DNA of 64,000 nt from Afipia carboxidovorans OM5 (GCF_000218565.1 NC_015684.1:2790001-2854000); one strand, 5' to 3'. Counted from the stretch's first letter, positions 1-8,402 are shown. Numbers and translations: made by a program. The notes: generated by a model from the letters alone, not told the origin.

Positions 1-335
1 TCGCGCTTGAACGCCGGCGCATCGGCCGGCATCACGATGGTCGCAGGCAGGCCGATGATTTGCGCGGCGGCGGCAACGCCCTGCGCATGGTTGCCCGACG
101 AATAGGCGACGACGCCCCTGACGCGCTCGTTCTCCGGAATGAGCGAGAGACGATTGAACGCGCCGCGAAACTTGAACGAGCCGGTCCGCTGCAGCACTTC
201 CGGCTTGACGAAAACACGAGCGCCGGTCGCGGCATCGAGCGCCGGCGAACTCAGGAGCGGCGTTCGGACCGCGTGCCCGGCGAGCCTGCGGGCGGCGGCT
301 TCGATATCAGCATAGACAGGGAGGGTCTGGTCCAT
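1..335 (-). CDS. threonine/serine dehydratase, PLP-dependent (partial, N-terminal part)
   Basis: The first 111 residues are present and the 3' part lies outside the window. They match the catalytic domain of the IlvA/threonine dehydratase fold. The PLP lysine is K55 in TGSFKFRGA, and the SSGNHAQG loop (residues 79-86) is where the family binds the cofactor phosphate. Such enzymes deaminate threonine or serine to 2-oxobutyrate or pyruvate. The C-terminus is missing, so a biosynthetic IlvA with ACT domains cannot be told from the short catabolic or racemase-like forms. ATG at 335 is the natural family start. The gene follows the glycosyltransferase on the same strand after a 39 bp gap, so it may be the last gene of that transcript. 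Confidence 0.85.
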   Translation of the reverse strand, partial: MDQTLPVYADIEAAARRLAGHAVRTPLLSSPALDAATGARVFVKPEVLQRTGSFKFRGAFNRLSLIPENERVRGVVAYSSGNHAQGVAAAAQIIGLPATIVMPADAPAFKR

Positions 336-374
336 CGTGCCGTCTTATCGCGACAGACCGCCGCCGATCAAGAG

Positions 375-1403
375 TTAGGCCGCGGCGCAGATCGCCGGCG
401 CGAGGTCGCGGCGCGCGTGGACGATATTATCGATGAAGGCGCGCGCGCAGGCCTCCCAGGTGTGCGCCAGCGCGAAATCCCGGCAGGCGTCGCGGGAGAT
501 AGCAAGCGCGCCACGGCAGGCAGCGGCGAGATCCTCGTCGAGCACACCGACCGGCACATCGCCGATCACGTCCTTCGGCCCGCTCACCGGGAAGGCCGCC
601 ACCGGCACGCCGCTTGCGAGCGCCTCCAGCAGCACCAGCCCGAACGTATCGGTCCGGCTCGGAAACACGAACACGTCCGCTGCCGCATAGGCTTTCGCCA
701 GCGCATCGCCCTGCATCGCGCCGAGAAAGATCGCATCGGGATAACGGCGCTCCAGTTCCGCGCGCGCGGGGCCATCACCGACTACCACCTTGGTGCCGGG
801 AAGATCGAGGCTGAGAAACGCCTCAAGATTCTTCTCAACGGCGACACGCCCGACCGAGAGGAAGATCGGCCGCGGCAGACCGAGATCGAGCGCGCGTGGA
901 TGAAACAGGTTGGTATCGACGCCGCGCGGCCACAGCGCGACATTATGAAAGCCGCGTCCGCGCAGTTCATCGGCCAGCGCCGGCGTTGCTGCCATCACCG
1001 CCTGGCTCTGCGCATGAAAGCGCCGCAGCCCCGCCCAGACCCAGGATTCCGGGATCGGCGAGCGCGCCGAGACGTACTCAGGAAAACGGGTATGAAAGCT
1101 CGTGGTGAACGGGAGCTGCCGCCTCAAGCAATAGCGCCGCACCAGAAGGCCGATCGGCCCTTCGGTCGCGATATGGATATTGTCCGGCCGCGCGTCTTCG
1201 ATCAGCGCCGCGACCCTGGCAGGCCCCGGCAACGCAACACGCAGATCGGGGTAACTCGGCAGCGCCACAGTGGCGAAGGATTGCGGCGTGAGAAACGTCA
1301 CCTCCGCACCGAGCCCACGCGCGGCCTCCGCCATCATGGTGAGCGTGCGAACGACGCCGTTGATCTGCGGATGCCACGCATCGGTGGCGACCAGAATGCG
1401 CAT
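375..1403 (-). CDS. GT4-family glycosyltransferase, probable diacylglycerol glycosyltransferase (Agt-like)
   Basis: A 342-residue GT-B enzyme. The N-terminal domain opens with MRILVATDAWHPQINGVVRT, the MgtA/PimB-like acceptor side. The C-terminal domain carries SVGRVAVEKN (183-192) and the E-x7-E region in TDTFGLVLLEALASG (about 251-265). Start ATG 1403 overlaps the stop of the upstream phosphoesterase by 4 bp (ATGA), implying translational coupling; longer starts would run deep into that gene. In Agrobacterium and marine bacteria an Agt glycosyltransferase sits next to PlcP and puts glucose or glucuronic acid on the diacylglycerol that PlcP releases during phosphate starvation. That pairing and the Pho box upstream support the same role here. 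Sequence alone allows a generic mannosyltransferase. Confidence 0.8.
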   Translation of the reverse strand: MRILVATDAWHPQINGVVRTLTMMAEAARGLGAEVTFLTPQSFATVALPSYPDLRVALPGPARVAALIEDARPDNIHIATEGPIGLLVRRYCLRRQLPFTTSFHTRFPEYVSARSPIPESWVWAGLRRFHAQSQAVMAATPALADELRGRGFHNVALWPRGVDTNLFHPRALDLGLPRPIFLSVGRVAVEKNLEAFLSLDLPGTKVVVGDGPARAELERRYPDAIFLGAMQGDALAKAYAAADVFVFPSRTDTFGLVLLEALASGVPVAAFPVSGPKDVIGDVPVGVLDEDLAAACRGALAISRDACRDFALAHTWEACARAFIDNIVHARRDLAPAICAAA

Positions 1404-2215
1404 CAGGCCGCCTGCGCCGCGATGGCGGGCACCGGCGCGAGCTGCCGCAACGGCACCGTCCACCGGATGATCTCGAAGCGGCCGTCGTGATGCTCGACCA
1501 GTGCCGTACAGCTCTCTACCCAGTCGCCGCAATTCATGTAGCGGATGCCGTCATATTCGCCGATCGTCGCGTAATGGATGTGGCCGCATATCACGCCGTC
1601 CGCGCCGTACCGGCGCGCCTCGGCGGCGAGCGTCTGCTCGAACGCGCCGATGTAATTCACCGCGTTCTTCACCTTCAGCTTCGCCCATTGCGACAGCGAC
1701 CAATAGGGCGAGCCGAACATGCGACGAAACACATTGACGAAACGGTTGGCCTGAATGGCGAGGTCGTAGGCCTTGTCACCGAGATGCGCGAGCCAGCGCG
1801 CGTTCTGCACGACGAGATCGAACAGATCGCCGTGGATGACGAGATAGCGCCTGCCGTCGAGACCTTCGTGGATCACCTGCTCGACCACTTCGACACCGCC
1901 GAAATGCGTGCCGTAATAGGAGCGCAGGAATTCGTCGTGATTGCCGGGCACATAGAAAACCTTCGCGCCCTTGCGGACGCGGCGGAGCATCTTCTGCACG
2001 AAATCGTTGTGTGATTGCGGCCAGTGCCAATGGGACTTCAGTGCCCAGCCATCGACGATGTCGCCAACGAGATAGATCGTCTCGGCATCGTGCACGCGGA
2101 GGAAATCGAGAAGCCGCTCGGCTTGCGATCCTCTTGCTCCCAGATGGACATCGGAAATAAATAAAGTGCGGAAGGTCCGTTCCGGAATGCCATCTGAGAT
2201 AGAGACGTTTTCCAT
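1403..2215 (-). CDS. calcineurin-like phosphoesterase, probable phosphate-starvation phospholipase C (PlcP-like)
   Basis: A 270-residue metallophosphoesterase with the full two-metal set: DVH (22-24), GD (51-52), GNHD (91-94), HGD (128-130) and GHIH (211-214). This family is often annotated as UDP-2,3-diacylglucosamine diphosphatase (LpxH-like). The Sinorhizobium PlcP phospholipase C, which removes the head group from phosphatidylcholine, belongs to the same group. I prefer PlcP for three reasons: the next gene is a coupled Agt-like glycosyltransferase, the gene upstream makes phosphatidylcholine, and a Pho box lies 24-41 nt before the start. Many alphaproteobacteria use LpxI rather than LpxH for lipid A. 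No signal peptide is visible, so it would act at the cytoplasmic membrane face. Confidence 0.78.
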   Translation of the reverse strand: MENVSISDGIPERTFRTLFISDVHLGARGSQAERLLDFLRVHDAETIYLVGDIVDGWALKSHWHWPQSHNDFVQKMLRRVRKGAKVFYVPGNHDEFLRSYYGTHFGGVEVVEQVIHEGLDGRRYLVIHGDLFDLVVQNARWLAHLGDKAYDLAIQANRFVNVFRRMFGSPYWSLSQWAKLKVKNAVNYIGAFEQTLAAEARRYGADGVICGHIHYATIGEYDGIRYMNCGDWVESCTALVEHHDGRFEIIRWTVPLRQLAPVPAIAAQAA

Positions 2216-2238
2216 GGGCGTGCAGCTAGCAGAGTTGT

Positions 2239-2256
2239 GTGACAGGGCGATGACGG
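2239..2256 (-). promoter_or_regulatory. Pho box (PhoB site) upstream of plcP-agt
   Basis: On the minus strand the sequence reads CCGTCAT-CGCC-CTGTCAC, two 7-mers on an 11 bp period. The PhoB consensus is CTGTCAT-N4-CTGT(A/C)A(C/T), so the first half has one mismatch and the second none. It lies in the 54 bp gap between pmtA and the phosphoesterase start. A TAGCTG-like -10 about 10 bp further on would start transcription close to the ATG. Activation by PhoB under phosphate limitation is inferred. Confidence 0.72.
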
Positions 2257-2269
2257 CGCGCGGCCTTCA

Positions 2270-2917
2270 TCAGGCAGCAATCGATGGCGTGCGTTCGAAG
2301 CAAACCAGCGTGTAGAACGGCGCCACTTTCCGCCGCTCGATCAGCGCGGCTTCGGCATTGGATTGCGCCCAGGCCGCAAGCCGCGCGAACGGAAATTCGG
2401 GGCGCAGACCCAGCGCGCGGGTACGCTTCGCCGCCCAGCGCTCGACCGCAGCCGCGACGCCCACCTCCGAGTAGAGATGATTGACGAGAATGATGCGCCC
2501 GCCCGGCTTCACCACGCGGTGACATTCGGACAGCACCTGCTCGGGGTTCGCCACCAGCGTGATAACAAACTGCGCCACGACACAGTCGAATGTCGCATCG
2601 GCAAACGACATGCGGTGCGCATCCATCTGCAGCACGTCCCTGACGTGCGGGTAGCGTCCGCTTTCCATCTTCGCCCGCGCCTTGGCGAGCATCGGCGCGC
2701 TCATGTCGATGCCGGTGATTTCGGTCCCCGCATCGTAATCGTCGAAGGAAAGGCCGGTGCCGACGCCGACCTCGAGAATTTTTCCGCCGATGGCGCAGGC
2801 AGCGGCTGCAGCGGCGCGGCGGCCTTTCACCATCACAGGCCCGCACACCGCATCATAGATCGGCGCCCAGCGGGCATAGGCCGTTTCAACGGTCGATCGG
2901 TCGAGATCCGTGCTCAT
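2270..2917 (-). CDS. pmtA: phosphatidylethanolamine N-methyltransferase (PmtA-type)
   Basis: A 215-residue soluble class I SAM methyltransferase. ARWAPIYDAVCGPVM near residues 15-29 is the amphipathic N-terminal signature of alphaproteobacterial Pmt enzymes. Motif I is ILEVGVGTGLSF (47-58), followed by an acidic motif II (GIDMS) and the FDCVVAQFVITLV motif IV. The enzyme converts phosphatidylethanolamine stepwise to phosphatidylcholine. ATG 2917 was chosen over one 15 codons upstream because the homologous region starts there. Its product is the substrate of the PlcP-like enzyme encoded just downstream, so the locus holds both synthesis and turnover of phosphatidylcholine. The Pho box lies after this gene, so pmtA itself need not be phosphate-controlled. 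Confidence 0.85.
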   Translation of the reverse strand: MSTDLDRSTVETAYARWAPIYDAVCGPVMVKGRRAAAAAACAIGGKILEVGVGTGLSFDDYDAGTEITGIDMSAPMLAKARAKMESGRYPHVRDVLQMDAHRMSFADATFDCVVAQFVITLVANPEQVLSECHRVVKPGGRIILVNHLYSEVGVAAAVERWAAKRTRALGLRPEFPFARLAAWAQSNAEAALIERRKVAPFYTLVCFERTPSIAA

Positions 2918-3008
2918 GGTTGCGATCCAGAAAGGCGTTTGGGCGTTTGCGATGGATCGCACCTAACAGCGTCGTGCGACAAATGCGCGACAGCGAAGGG
3001 CCGCACGT

Positions 3009-3809
3009 TCAGTAGAAGGCGTGAAAGTGGTGGATCGGGCCATGGTCGCGGCTGAGCTGCAGGCGGTCGGCCTCGGCAATCGCCGCGCTCACATAGTCTT
3101 TCGCCTCGCCCACCGCGTCTTCAAGACTGTGGCCCTTGGCAAGGCCAGCGGCAATCGCCGACGACAGCGTGCAGCCAGTGCCGTGCACGTTTTTGGTTCT
3201 GACGCGTTCGGCGGCAAGACGAATCACCTGATCCTCGCGGATGAGATAATCGATGCTCTGCGGTCCCTCGCCGTGCCCGCCCTTGATCAGCACGGCCGGC
3301 ACGCCGAGCCGCAGAATGCGGCGGCCCTGCCCGACAATCTCGTCCTCGGTTTGCGCAACGTCTTCCTCGAGCAGCGCCGCTGCCTCGGGCAGGTTCGGCG
3401 TCGCGAGGCTTGCGACCGGGATCAGCCGCGTGCGGATCGCCTCGACGGCATCTTCGGCGAGAAGCCGGTCGCCGGAGGTTGCGATCATCACCGGATCGAG
3501 CACGACGTTCTTCGCCTTCCAGTGAATGAGCCGCTCGGTAATCGTCTCGATGATCGGCTCCGACGCCGTCATCCCGATCTTGACCGCGCCGACAGCGAGA
3601 TCGCTCATCACCGCATCGATCTGCGCGGCGACGAAATCAGCCGGCGATTCATGAATCGCGGTCACGCCCCTGGTGTTCTGCGCCGTCAACGCGGTGATGG
3701 CGGTGGTGCCATAGACGCCGAGCGCGGAAAAAGTCTTGAGGTCGGCCTGAATGCCCGCGCCGCCGATCGTGTCCGAGCCCGCAATCGAAAGTGCAACCGG
3801 TATCGTCAT
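3009..3809 (-). CDS. thiD: hydroxymethylpyrimidine/phosphomethylpyrimidine kinase
   Basis: A 266-residue ribokinase-fold enzyme that phosphorylates HMP to HMP-P and then HMP-PP for thiamine synthesis. Hallmarks are ALSIAGSDTIGGAGIQADLK at the N-terminus, VVLDPVMIATSGDRLL in the middle, LIKGGHGEG, and the anion-hole and catalytic segment NVHGTGCTLSSAIAA near the C-terminus, where the Asp of the usual GTGD is replaced by Cys as in most ThiD. ATG 3809 gives the normal ThiD length; an upstream alternative would add 32 residues unlike the family. The gene stands alone, 91 bp beyond the pmtA start on the same strand, with no TPP-riboswitch-like sequence that I could recognise upstream. Confidence 0.92.
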   Translation of the reverse strand: MTIPVALSIAGSDTIGGAGIQADLKTFSALGVYGTTAITALTAQNTRGVTAIHESPADFVAAQIDAVMSDLAVGAVKIGMTASEPIIETITERLIHWKAKNVVLDPVMIATSGDRLLAEDAVEAIRTRLIPVASLATPNLPEAAALLEEDVAQTEDEIVGQGRRILRLGVPAVLIKGGHGEGPQSIDYLIREDQVIRLAAERVRTKNVHGTGCTLSSAIAAGLAKGHSLEDAVGEAKDYVSAAIAEADRLQLSRDHGPIHHFHAFY

Positions 3810-3982
3810 CGTCCAAACAATCCTCAAACCATTCCAACCGACACTAGTACCGCCGATTTGAGGCCCCTGCATCACTTTCGGCAACCCCACCCGAAACCCT
3901 ATCAAACTTCCGCCAGCGGCGAACTAAATAGCCCCAGCCGGGGTTGTAGAAACATTCTTCACCCCCGCTACGGGAGAATCCC

Positions 3983-4405
3983 ATGTACGGCAAAACCATG
4001 AGTGCGGCTGCCATCCTCACGACCCTCGTGATGGTCTCACCGGCCAACGCCGAAAAGATCGCAATGAAGCTCAACCTCAGCGGCGCAAGCGAGGTGCCAC
4101 CAAACGACAGCAAAGCCACAGGCACCGCCGACGTGAACTACGATACCGCCTCGAAGATGCTGACGTGGAAGGTCACCTATTCCGGTCTCACCGGTCCTGC
4201 AACCATGGCCCATTTTCACGGCCCGGCCGAGCCCGGCAAGAACGCGGGCATCATGATCCCGTTCAAGGATGTCGCGAGCGGTGCGCAGGGCAGTGCTACG
4301 CTGACGGACACGCAGGCCACCGACCTGATGGCCGGAAAAATGTACATCAACGTTCACACCGCGGCACATCCGGGCGGTGAAATCCGCGCACAGGTGGTGA
4401 AGTAA
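3983..4405 (+). CDS. exported CHRD-domain protein
   Basis: A 140-residue protein with a Sec signal peptide (hydrophobic stretch to the ANA site near residue 23), then one CHRD (chordin-like) domain. Its typical pieces are LNLSGASEVPPNDSKATG, MAHFHGPAEPGKNAGIMIPF and INVHTAAHPGGEIRAQVV. CHRD proteins are periplasmic or secreted and their biochemical role in bacteria is unclear. GGGAGA sits about 6 nt before ATG 3983; the in-frame ATG at 3998 is a less likely alternative. It is divergent from thiD and followed by a palindromic repeat, so it is probably monocistronic. Confidence 0.85.
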   Translation: MYGKTMSAAAILTTLVMVSPANAEKIAMKLNLSGASEVPPNDSKATGTADVNYDTASKMLTWKVTYSGLTGPATMAHFHGPAEPGKNAGIMIPFKDVASGAQGSATLTDTQATDLMAGKMYINVHTAAHPGGEIRAQVVK

Positions 4406-4413
4406 ACTCACCT

Positions 4414-4486
4414 GTTATTGCGAGAAACCCATGCGACGAAGCAATCCAGTCATGCCGGGTTGCTTCGCTTCGCCGTAATGACGAGA
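4414..4486. repeat. palindromic intergenic repeat, gcgaagcaatcc type
   Basis: The stretch contains GACGAAGCAATCC and its inverted partner GGGTTGCTTCGC, bounded by attgcgag and taatgacgag. A related unit (cgtcattgcgagcgaagcaa) begins the repeat at 33105. It lies between two convergent genes and could act as a bidirectional stem-loop. Confidence 0.6.
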
Positions 4487-4513
4487 TGATGCGACACAGC
4501 CGTCGCAATTGCT

Positions 4514-6043
4514 TTATGGCCGTACCAGCGCCTTCAGCCAGCGCGGGCCGAACAGCGCGATAATCAGTGCGGCATAAACCACGGTGCCGACCGCCACCAA
4601 AATCAGCAGCGCGATTTCGTCGTGCGCGACCGTGACAGATGTGAGCCACCGCGCGGCGAGCAGCGAGGCGCCCCACAGCGCGGCGGCGAGGCTCACGCCC
4701 GCGATGGCGAATTTACCGAGCGATTGCGTGAAGGCGCGATCGATGTCGAGAAAACCACGGTGAACCGCAAAGCCGAGCACAAGCAGCAGGTTCACCCACT
4801 GCCCGATCGCGGTTGCAAGCGCGAGGCCGATCTGCGCCAGCGAGCCCATCAGCAGAAGCTTCAGCACGAGGTTGACGGCAATCCCGGTCAGCGCCGATTT
4901 CACCGGCGTCGCGGTGTCCTTGCGGGCGTAGAACGTCGCAACCGCGCTGCGGATCAGCACGAAGGGGATGAGGCCGACCGCATAAGCCGCAAGCGTCGCG
5001 CCGGCGGTTGCAGCATCCGCACTCGAGAACGCGCCGCGCGCAAACATCGCGCGCATGATGACGTCCGGCACTGTGAGGAAGGCCGCGACGAACGGCACGG
5101 AGAACAACAGCGTGAACTCGAACGCACGGCGTTGCGCGGCCATCGCGCCGGCATGATCGCCGCCGCTGATCCGCCGCGCCATGTCCGGCAGCAGCACGGT
5201 GCCAATCGCAATACCGATCACGCCAATCGGCAGCTGGTTCAGGCGATCGGCGTAATAGAGCGCCGACAGCGCGCCGGAGGCGAGGAAGGTCGCGATGATG
5301 GTGTCCGCGAACAGCGCGATTTGCGTGCCCATCGAGCCCACCGTGGCGGGCCCGAGTGCCCGAAAGAATCCGACGATGTCTTCATCGAACTTGATCTTGG
5401 CGAAACGCGGCAGCACGCCAGTGCGCGCAGCATCGCCCGCCAGCAGGAAATATTGCAGGAAGCCGGAGATCAGCACGCCCCACGCCGCCGCATGTCCCGC
5501 ACTCGGAAAGAACGCGGCGAGTGCCAGCGTCATCATCATCGACAGATTAAGCAGGATCGACGCCGCCGCCGCGCTCGCAAAGCGCTGCATCACGTTGAGG
5601 ATGCCGCCGTAGAGCGTCACCAGCGTAATCAGCAGCAGGTATGGAAAGGTGATCCGGGTCAGTTCGATCGCGAGTTCGCGCTGGCCGGGGTCATCCGAGA
5701 AGCCCGGCGCGAGCAGCGAGATCGCCTGCGGCATGAACAGCCACGCCACCGCGAGCAGCACAATCTGGCTCGCGAACAGGAGCGTGAAAATGCGGTCGGC
5801 AAACAGGTGCGCGGATGCCGGCCCGCCCTTGTCCTGCACATGGGTGTAGGCGGGAATGAAGGCGGCGTTGAACGCGCCTTCGGCAAAGATCGCCCGGAAG
5901 TGATTCGGCAACCGCAACGCGACGAAGAAAGCGTCCGCGAGCGGGCCCGCGCCGAGAATCGCGGCGAGCATGATGTCGCGCGCAAAGCCCGTCACGCGCG
6001 ACAGCAGCGTATAACCGCCAACAGTAAAGATCCGGCCGAGCAT
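4514..6043 (-). CDS. murJ: lipid II flippase MurJ (MviN)
   Basis: A 509-residue polytopic inner-membrane protein of the MOP superfamily. It opens with LLSRVTGFARDIMLAAILG and ADAFFVALRLPNHFRAIFAE, both conserved in MurJ, and shows about 14 hydrophobic segments with basic intracellular loops. It moves lipid-linked peptidoglycan precursor across the inner membrane. Length and start agree with the family. It is separated from the upstream aminotransferase by a 166 bp gap holding a palindromic repeat, so it may have its own promoter. Its place among lipid A, core and polysaccharide precursor genes fits a cell-envelope cluster. Confidence 0.93.
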   Translation of the reverse strand: MLGRIFTVGGYTLLSRVTGFARDIMLAAILGAGPLADAFFVALRLPNHFRAIFAEGAFNAAFIPAYTHVQDKGGPASAHLFADRIFTLLFASQIVLLAVAWLFMPQAISLLAPGFSDDPGQRELAIELTRITFPYLLLITLVTLYGGILNVMQRFASAAAASILLNLSMMMTLALAAFFPSAGHAAAWGVLISGFLQYFLLAGDAARTGVLPRFAKIKFDEDIVGFFRALGPATVGSMGTQIALFADTIIATFLASGALSALYYADRLNQLPIGVIGIAIGTVLLPDMARRISGGDHAGAMAAQRRAFEFTLLFSVPFVAAFLTVPDVIMRAMFARGAFSSADAATAGATLAAYAVGLIPFVLIRSAVATFYARKDTATPVKSALTGIAVNLVLKLLLMGSLAQIGLALATAIGQWVNLLLVLGFAVHRGFLDIDRAFTQSLGKFAIAGVSLAAALWGASLLAARWLTSVTVAHDEIALLILVAVGTVVYAALIIALFGPRWLKALVRP

Positions 6044-6101
6044 CCGATGTTTCTACAGTACGGAAGCTTTCTCGCGAACTGGTGAAAGCTCAACTTGCTC
6101 C

Positions 6102-6188
6102 GTCATGGCCGGATTTATTCCGGCCATCCACGCCTTTTTGGAGGCTGGCTAAGATGTGGATGCCCGGAATAAAGCCGGGCATGGCGAC
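6102..6188. repeat. paired palindromic repeat between murJ and the aminotransferase
   Basis: Two stem-loops form an inverted pair: ATGGCCGG-atttattCCGGCCAT on the left and ATGCCCGGaataaaGCCGGGCAT on the right, with GTCATGG and CATGGCGAC ends. It is the same architecture as the repeats at 8588, 16030 and 17307, with different stem bases. Confidence 0.65.
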
Positions 6189-6209
6189 ACTCTTACAAAG
6201 TGCCGATCA

Positions 6210-7352
6210 TCAGCCGCGCACCGCGTCGCGCACAGCCGAAATGACACGGTCCAGCGTCGCCGCGTCGAGATAGGGGTGCATCGGCAGGCTGATGCACTCC
6301 CGCGACAGCTTTTCGCAGACCGGCAGGCCACCATCTGCGACAGGGTAATGCCGGTAGGCCGTCTGCTGGTGCATCGACTTCGGGTAGTAGATCGCGGTCG
6401 GAATGCCCTTGTCCCTCAAGGCTGCGGCAAACGCCTCGCGGGTGCCGTCCTTGACGCGGATCGTGTACTGCGCCCAGACCGAGAGATTGCCGGGCACGAC
6501 CTTCGGCACGGTCACCACGTCACCGAGGCCCTTGGCGTAAGTCTCCGCGACGCGATTGCGCGCCTCGATCTCGTCGGGGAAAATTTTCAGCTTCTCGATC
6601 AGGATCGCCGCCTGCATGGTGTCAAGCCGGCCGGTAAGGCCGAGGCGGACGTTATCGTATTTCTCGCTGCCCTGCCCGTGTACGCGCACGCTACGCAGCG
6701 CTTCTGCAAGTGCCGCATCGTCGGTGAAGATCGCACCGCCGTCGCCGAAGCAGCCGAGCGGCTTCGCCGGAAAGAAGCTCGTCGCGGTGGCAAGGCCGAA
6801 GGTGCCGAGACGCTTGCCCTTATAGGTCGCGCCAAAACTCTGCGCGGCGTCGTCGAGCACGAACAGCCCCTCTTCCGCAGCAACCTTAGCCACCGCATCG
6901 TGGTCGGCGCTCTGGCCGAACAGATCGACCGGGATCACCGCCTTGGGCTTCAGCCCGGCCTTGCGGGCGGTAGCGATGCCACGCTTCAGGGAAGCGATAT
7001 CGATGTTGAAGGTGGTCTCGTCGACGTCGACGAACACCGGCGTCGCACCGGCAAGCGCCACCACTTCACCGCTCGCGCAGAAGGTGAAGGACGGCACGAG
7101 CACCGCATCGCCCGGGCCGACCTGTTTCGCCATCAGCACCATCAAAAGCGCGTCGGTGCCGCTGGCGCAGGCGACGACATGCTTCGCGCCACAGAACGCC
7201 GCGAGATCGGCCTCGAACTGCGTCACCTCGGGCCCGCTGACGAACTGACAATGTGTCAGCACACGGCCGACCGCCTCGTCGATCGCCGGGCCCAGGCGCC
7301 GACGCTGCGCGCCAATGTCGATAAAGGCCACAGGCGAGGGTCGTTCATTCAT
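6210..7352 (-). CDS. DegT/DnrJ/EryC1/StrS sugar aminotransferase, possible GnnB
   Basis: A 380-residue PLP-dependent nucleotide-sugar aminotransferase. The PLP lysine is K197 in SFFPAKPLGCFGDGG, with DDAAQ (167-171) contacting the cofactor and ACASGTDAL (61-69) the phosphate. It lies 48 bp after a Gfo/Idh dehydrogenase on the same strand. That pair (3-dehydrogenase then 3-aminotransferase) makes 3-amino sugars from UDP-GlcNAc or UDP-GlcNAcA. In Bradyrhizobium and relatives lipid A is built on 2,3-diamino-2,3-dideoxyglucose, made by GnnA and GnnB, so GnnB is my preferred reading. A WlbC/WbpE role in O-antigen is the alternative. Confidence 0.85.
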   Translation of the reverse strand: MNERPSPVAFIDIGAQRRRLGPAIDEAVGRVLTHCQFVSGPEVTQFEADLAAFCGAKHVVACASGTDALLMVLMAKQVGPGDAVLVPSFTFCASGEVVALAGATPVFVDVDETTFNIDIASLKRGIATARKAGLKPKAVIPVDLFGQSADHDAVAKVAAEEGLFVLDDAAQSFGATYKGKRLGTFGLATATSFFPAKPLGCFGDGGAIFTDDAALAEALRSVRVHGQGSEKYDNVRLGLTGRLDTMQAAILIEKLKIFPDEIEARNRVAETYAKGLGDVVTVPKVVPGNLSVWAQYTIRVKDGTREAFAAALRDKGIPTAIYYPKSMHQQTAYRHYPVADGGLPVCEKLSRECISLPMHPYLDAATLDRVISAVRDAVRG

Positions 7353-7400
7353 GGCTAGTCACCAATCAAAAGGGAAACAGGAATGGGCAGGAAGCTAAGG

Positions 7401-8402
7401 TCAGCTCGCAGCGGCGCGCGGCGCGTGCGGATGTGGCTTTGCGGCAGGCTTCGGCCGCGTCTCGAGGCACTTGATCGCAATCTCGAGGCTCGCAACGCCC
7501 TCTTCGCCGGTGATCGCAGGCTTGCCGCCATTCTCGATCGCCTTGATGAAGGCCATCAGTTCGGCACGCAACGGTTCGTCATGGCCGACCGGCAGATGAC
7601 GCATCGAATAGCTGCCATCGCGCTGGAAGCCGAAGCACTCGGTCACCTGCCGCGTCAGCAGATCGCCCTGGATGTATTTGTTGCGGGTCGCGATCGTCGC
7701 GGTGCGCGCCTTGAACGGCGTCAGCCAGTTGGTGTTGATGTGCGCGAGCACACCGGACTCGGTGCGGAATTGCAGCAGCGCAATGTCCTCACGCTCGGCG
7801 ACCGCGCTGGTGAGCTGCGGCTGCACCTCGACGATGTCGGATTCGGTAAACCAGCGGATCAGATCGATATCGTGCACGGCAAGATCGATCACCACGCCGA
7901 CATTCGACATGCGCGGCGGGAACGGGCCGACGCGGGTGATCGCGACGGAGAGAATTTCTTCGCCACGCAGCGCTTCCTTGATGGTCGCAACCGCCGGGTT
8001 GAAGCGCTCGACATGGCCGACCATCAGGGCAACGCCCTTCTTGCGGGCGGCGTCGATGATCTCGCGCCCCTCAGCGCCGGTGGTCGCAATCGGCTTCTCG
8101 ACAAGAACGTGCGCGCCATGCGCGATGCAGGCGAGCGACACGTCGCGATGCAGATGGGTCGGCGCGGCAATGGTGACGGCATCGACGCCGGCGGCGAGCA
8201 GTTCATCGACGCTCGCGAAGGTCGGGCAATCGATAAACCCGGAGACCCGCGAGCGGCTTTCCGCGAGAGGATCGGCAACGCCCGCGAGCTTCACGCCGGG
8301 CAACCCCGCCAACACGCGTGCATGGTTGCTGCCCATCACACCCGCACCGATCACGCCTACGCGCAACGCACCCCCGTCACGCGTCAATCCCTTGGAACTC
8401 AT
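7401..8402 (-). CDS. Gfo/Idh/MocA-family nucleotide-sugar dehydrogenase, possible GnnA
   Basis: A 333-residue oxidoreductase with a Rossmann domain (GAGVMG, 19-24), the EKP motif at 102-104 that places the catalytic lysine, and DLAVHDID from 173, the substrate-domain motif of sugar dehydrogenases. Together with the downstream aminotransferase it would oxidise C3 of a UDP-amino sugar and hand the ketone over for amination. In species with diaminoglucose lipid A this is GnnA acting on UDP-GlcNAc; in WlbA/WbpB the substrate is the uronic acid. The last 18 residues are Pro/Ala/His-rich and look like an unstructured tail. ATG 8402 is preceded by an AAGGGGTGA purine stretch. Confidence 0.85.
   Translation of the reverse strand: MSSKGLTRDGGALRVGVIGAGVMGSNHARVLAGLPGVKLAGVADPLAESRSRVSGFIDCPTFASVDELLAAGVDAVTIAAPTHLHRDVSLACIAHGAHVLVEKPIATTGAEGREIIDAARKKGVALMVGHVERFNPAVATIKEALRGEEILSVAITRVGPFPPRMSNVGVVIDLAVHDIDLIRWFTESDIVEVQPQLTSAVAEREDIALLQFRTESGVLAHINTNWLTPFKARTATIATRNKYIQGDLLTRQVTECFGFQRDGSYSMRHLPVGHDEPLRAELMAFIKAIENGGKPAITGEEGVASLEIAIKCLETRPKPAAKPHPHAPRAAAS

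Noticed and set aside
60..1490. Long plus-strand open frame across the glycosyltransferase and phosphoesterase region
   Set aside because: It is Arg/His-rich with no family pattern, lies antisense to two clear genes and is a GC-skew shadow. The same applies to the long plus frames at 4622-6085, 24657-26483 and 58765-60927.
1403..2215. LpxH (UDP-2,3-diacylglucosamine hydrolase) for lipid A
   Set aside because: The motifs allow it, but the Pho box, coupling to an Agt-like glycosyltransferase and pmtA next door favour a phospholipase role; kept as the alternative in the entry.
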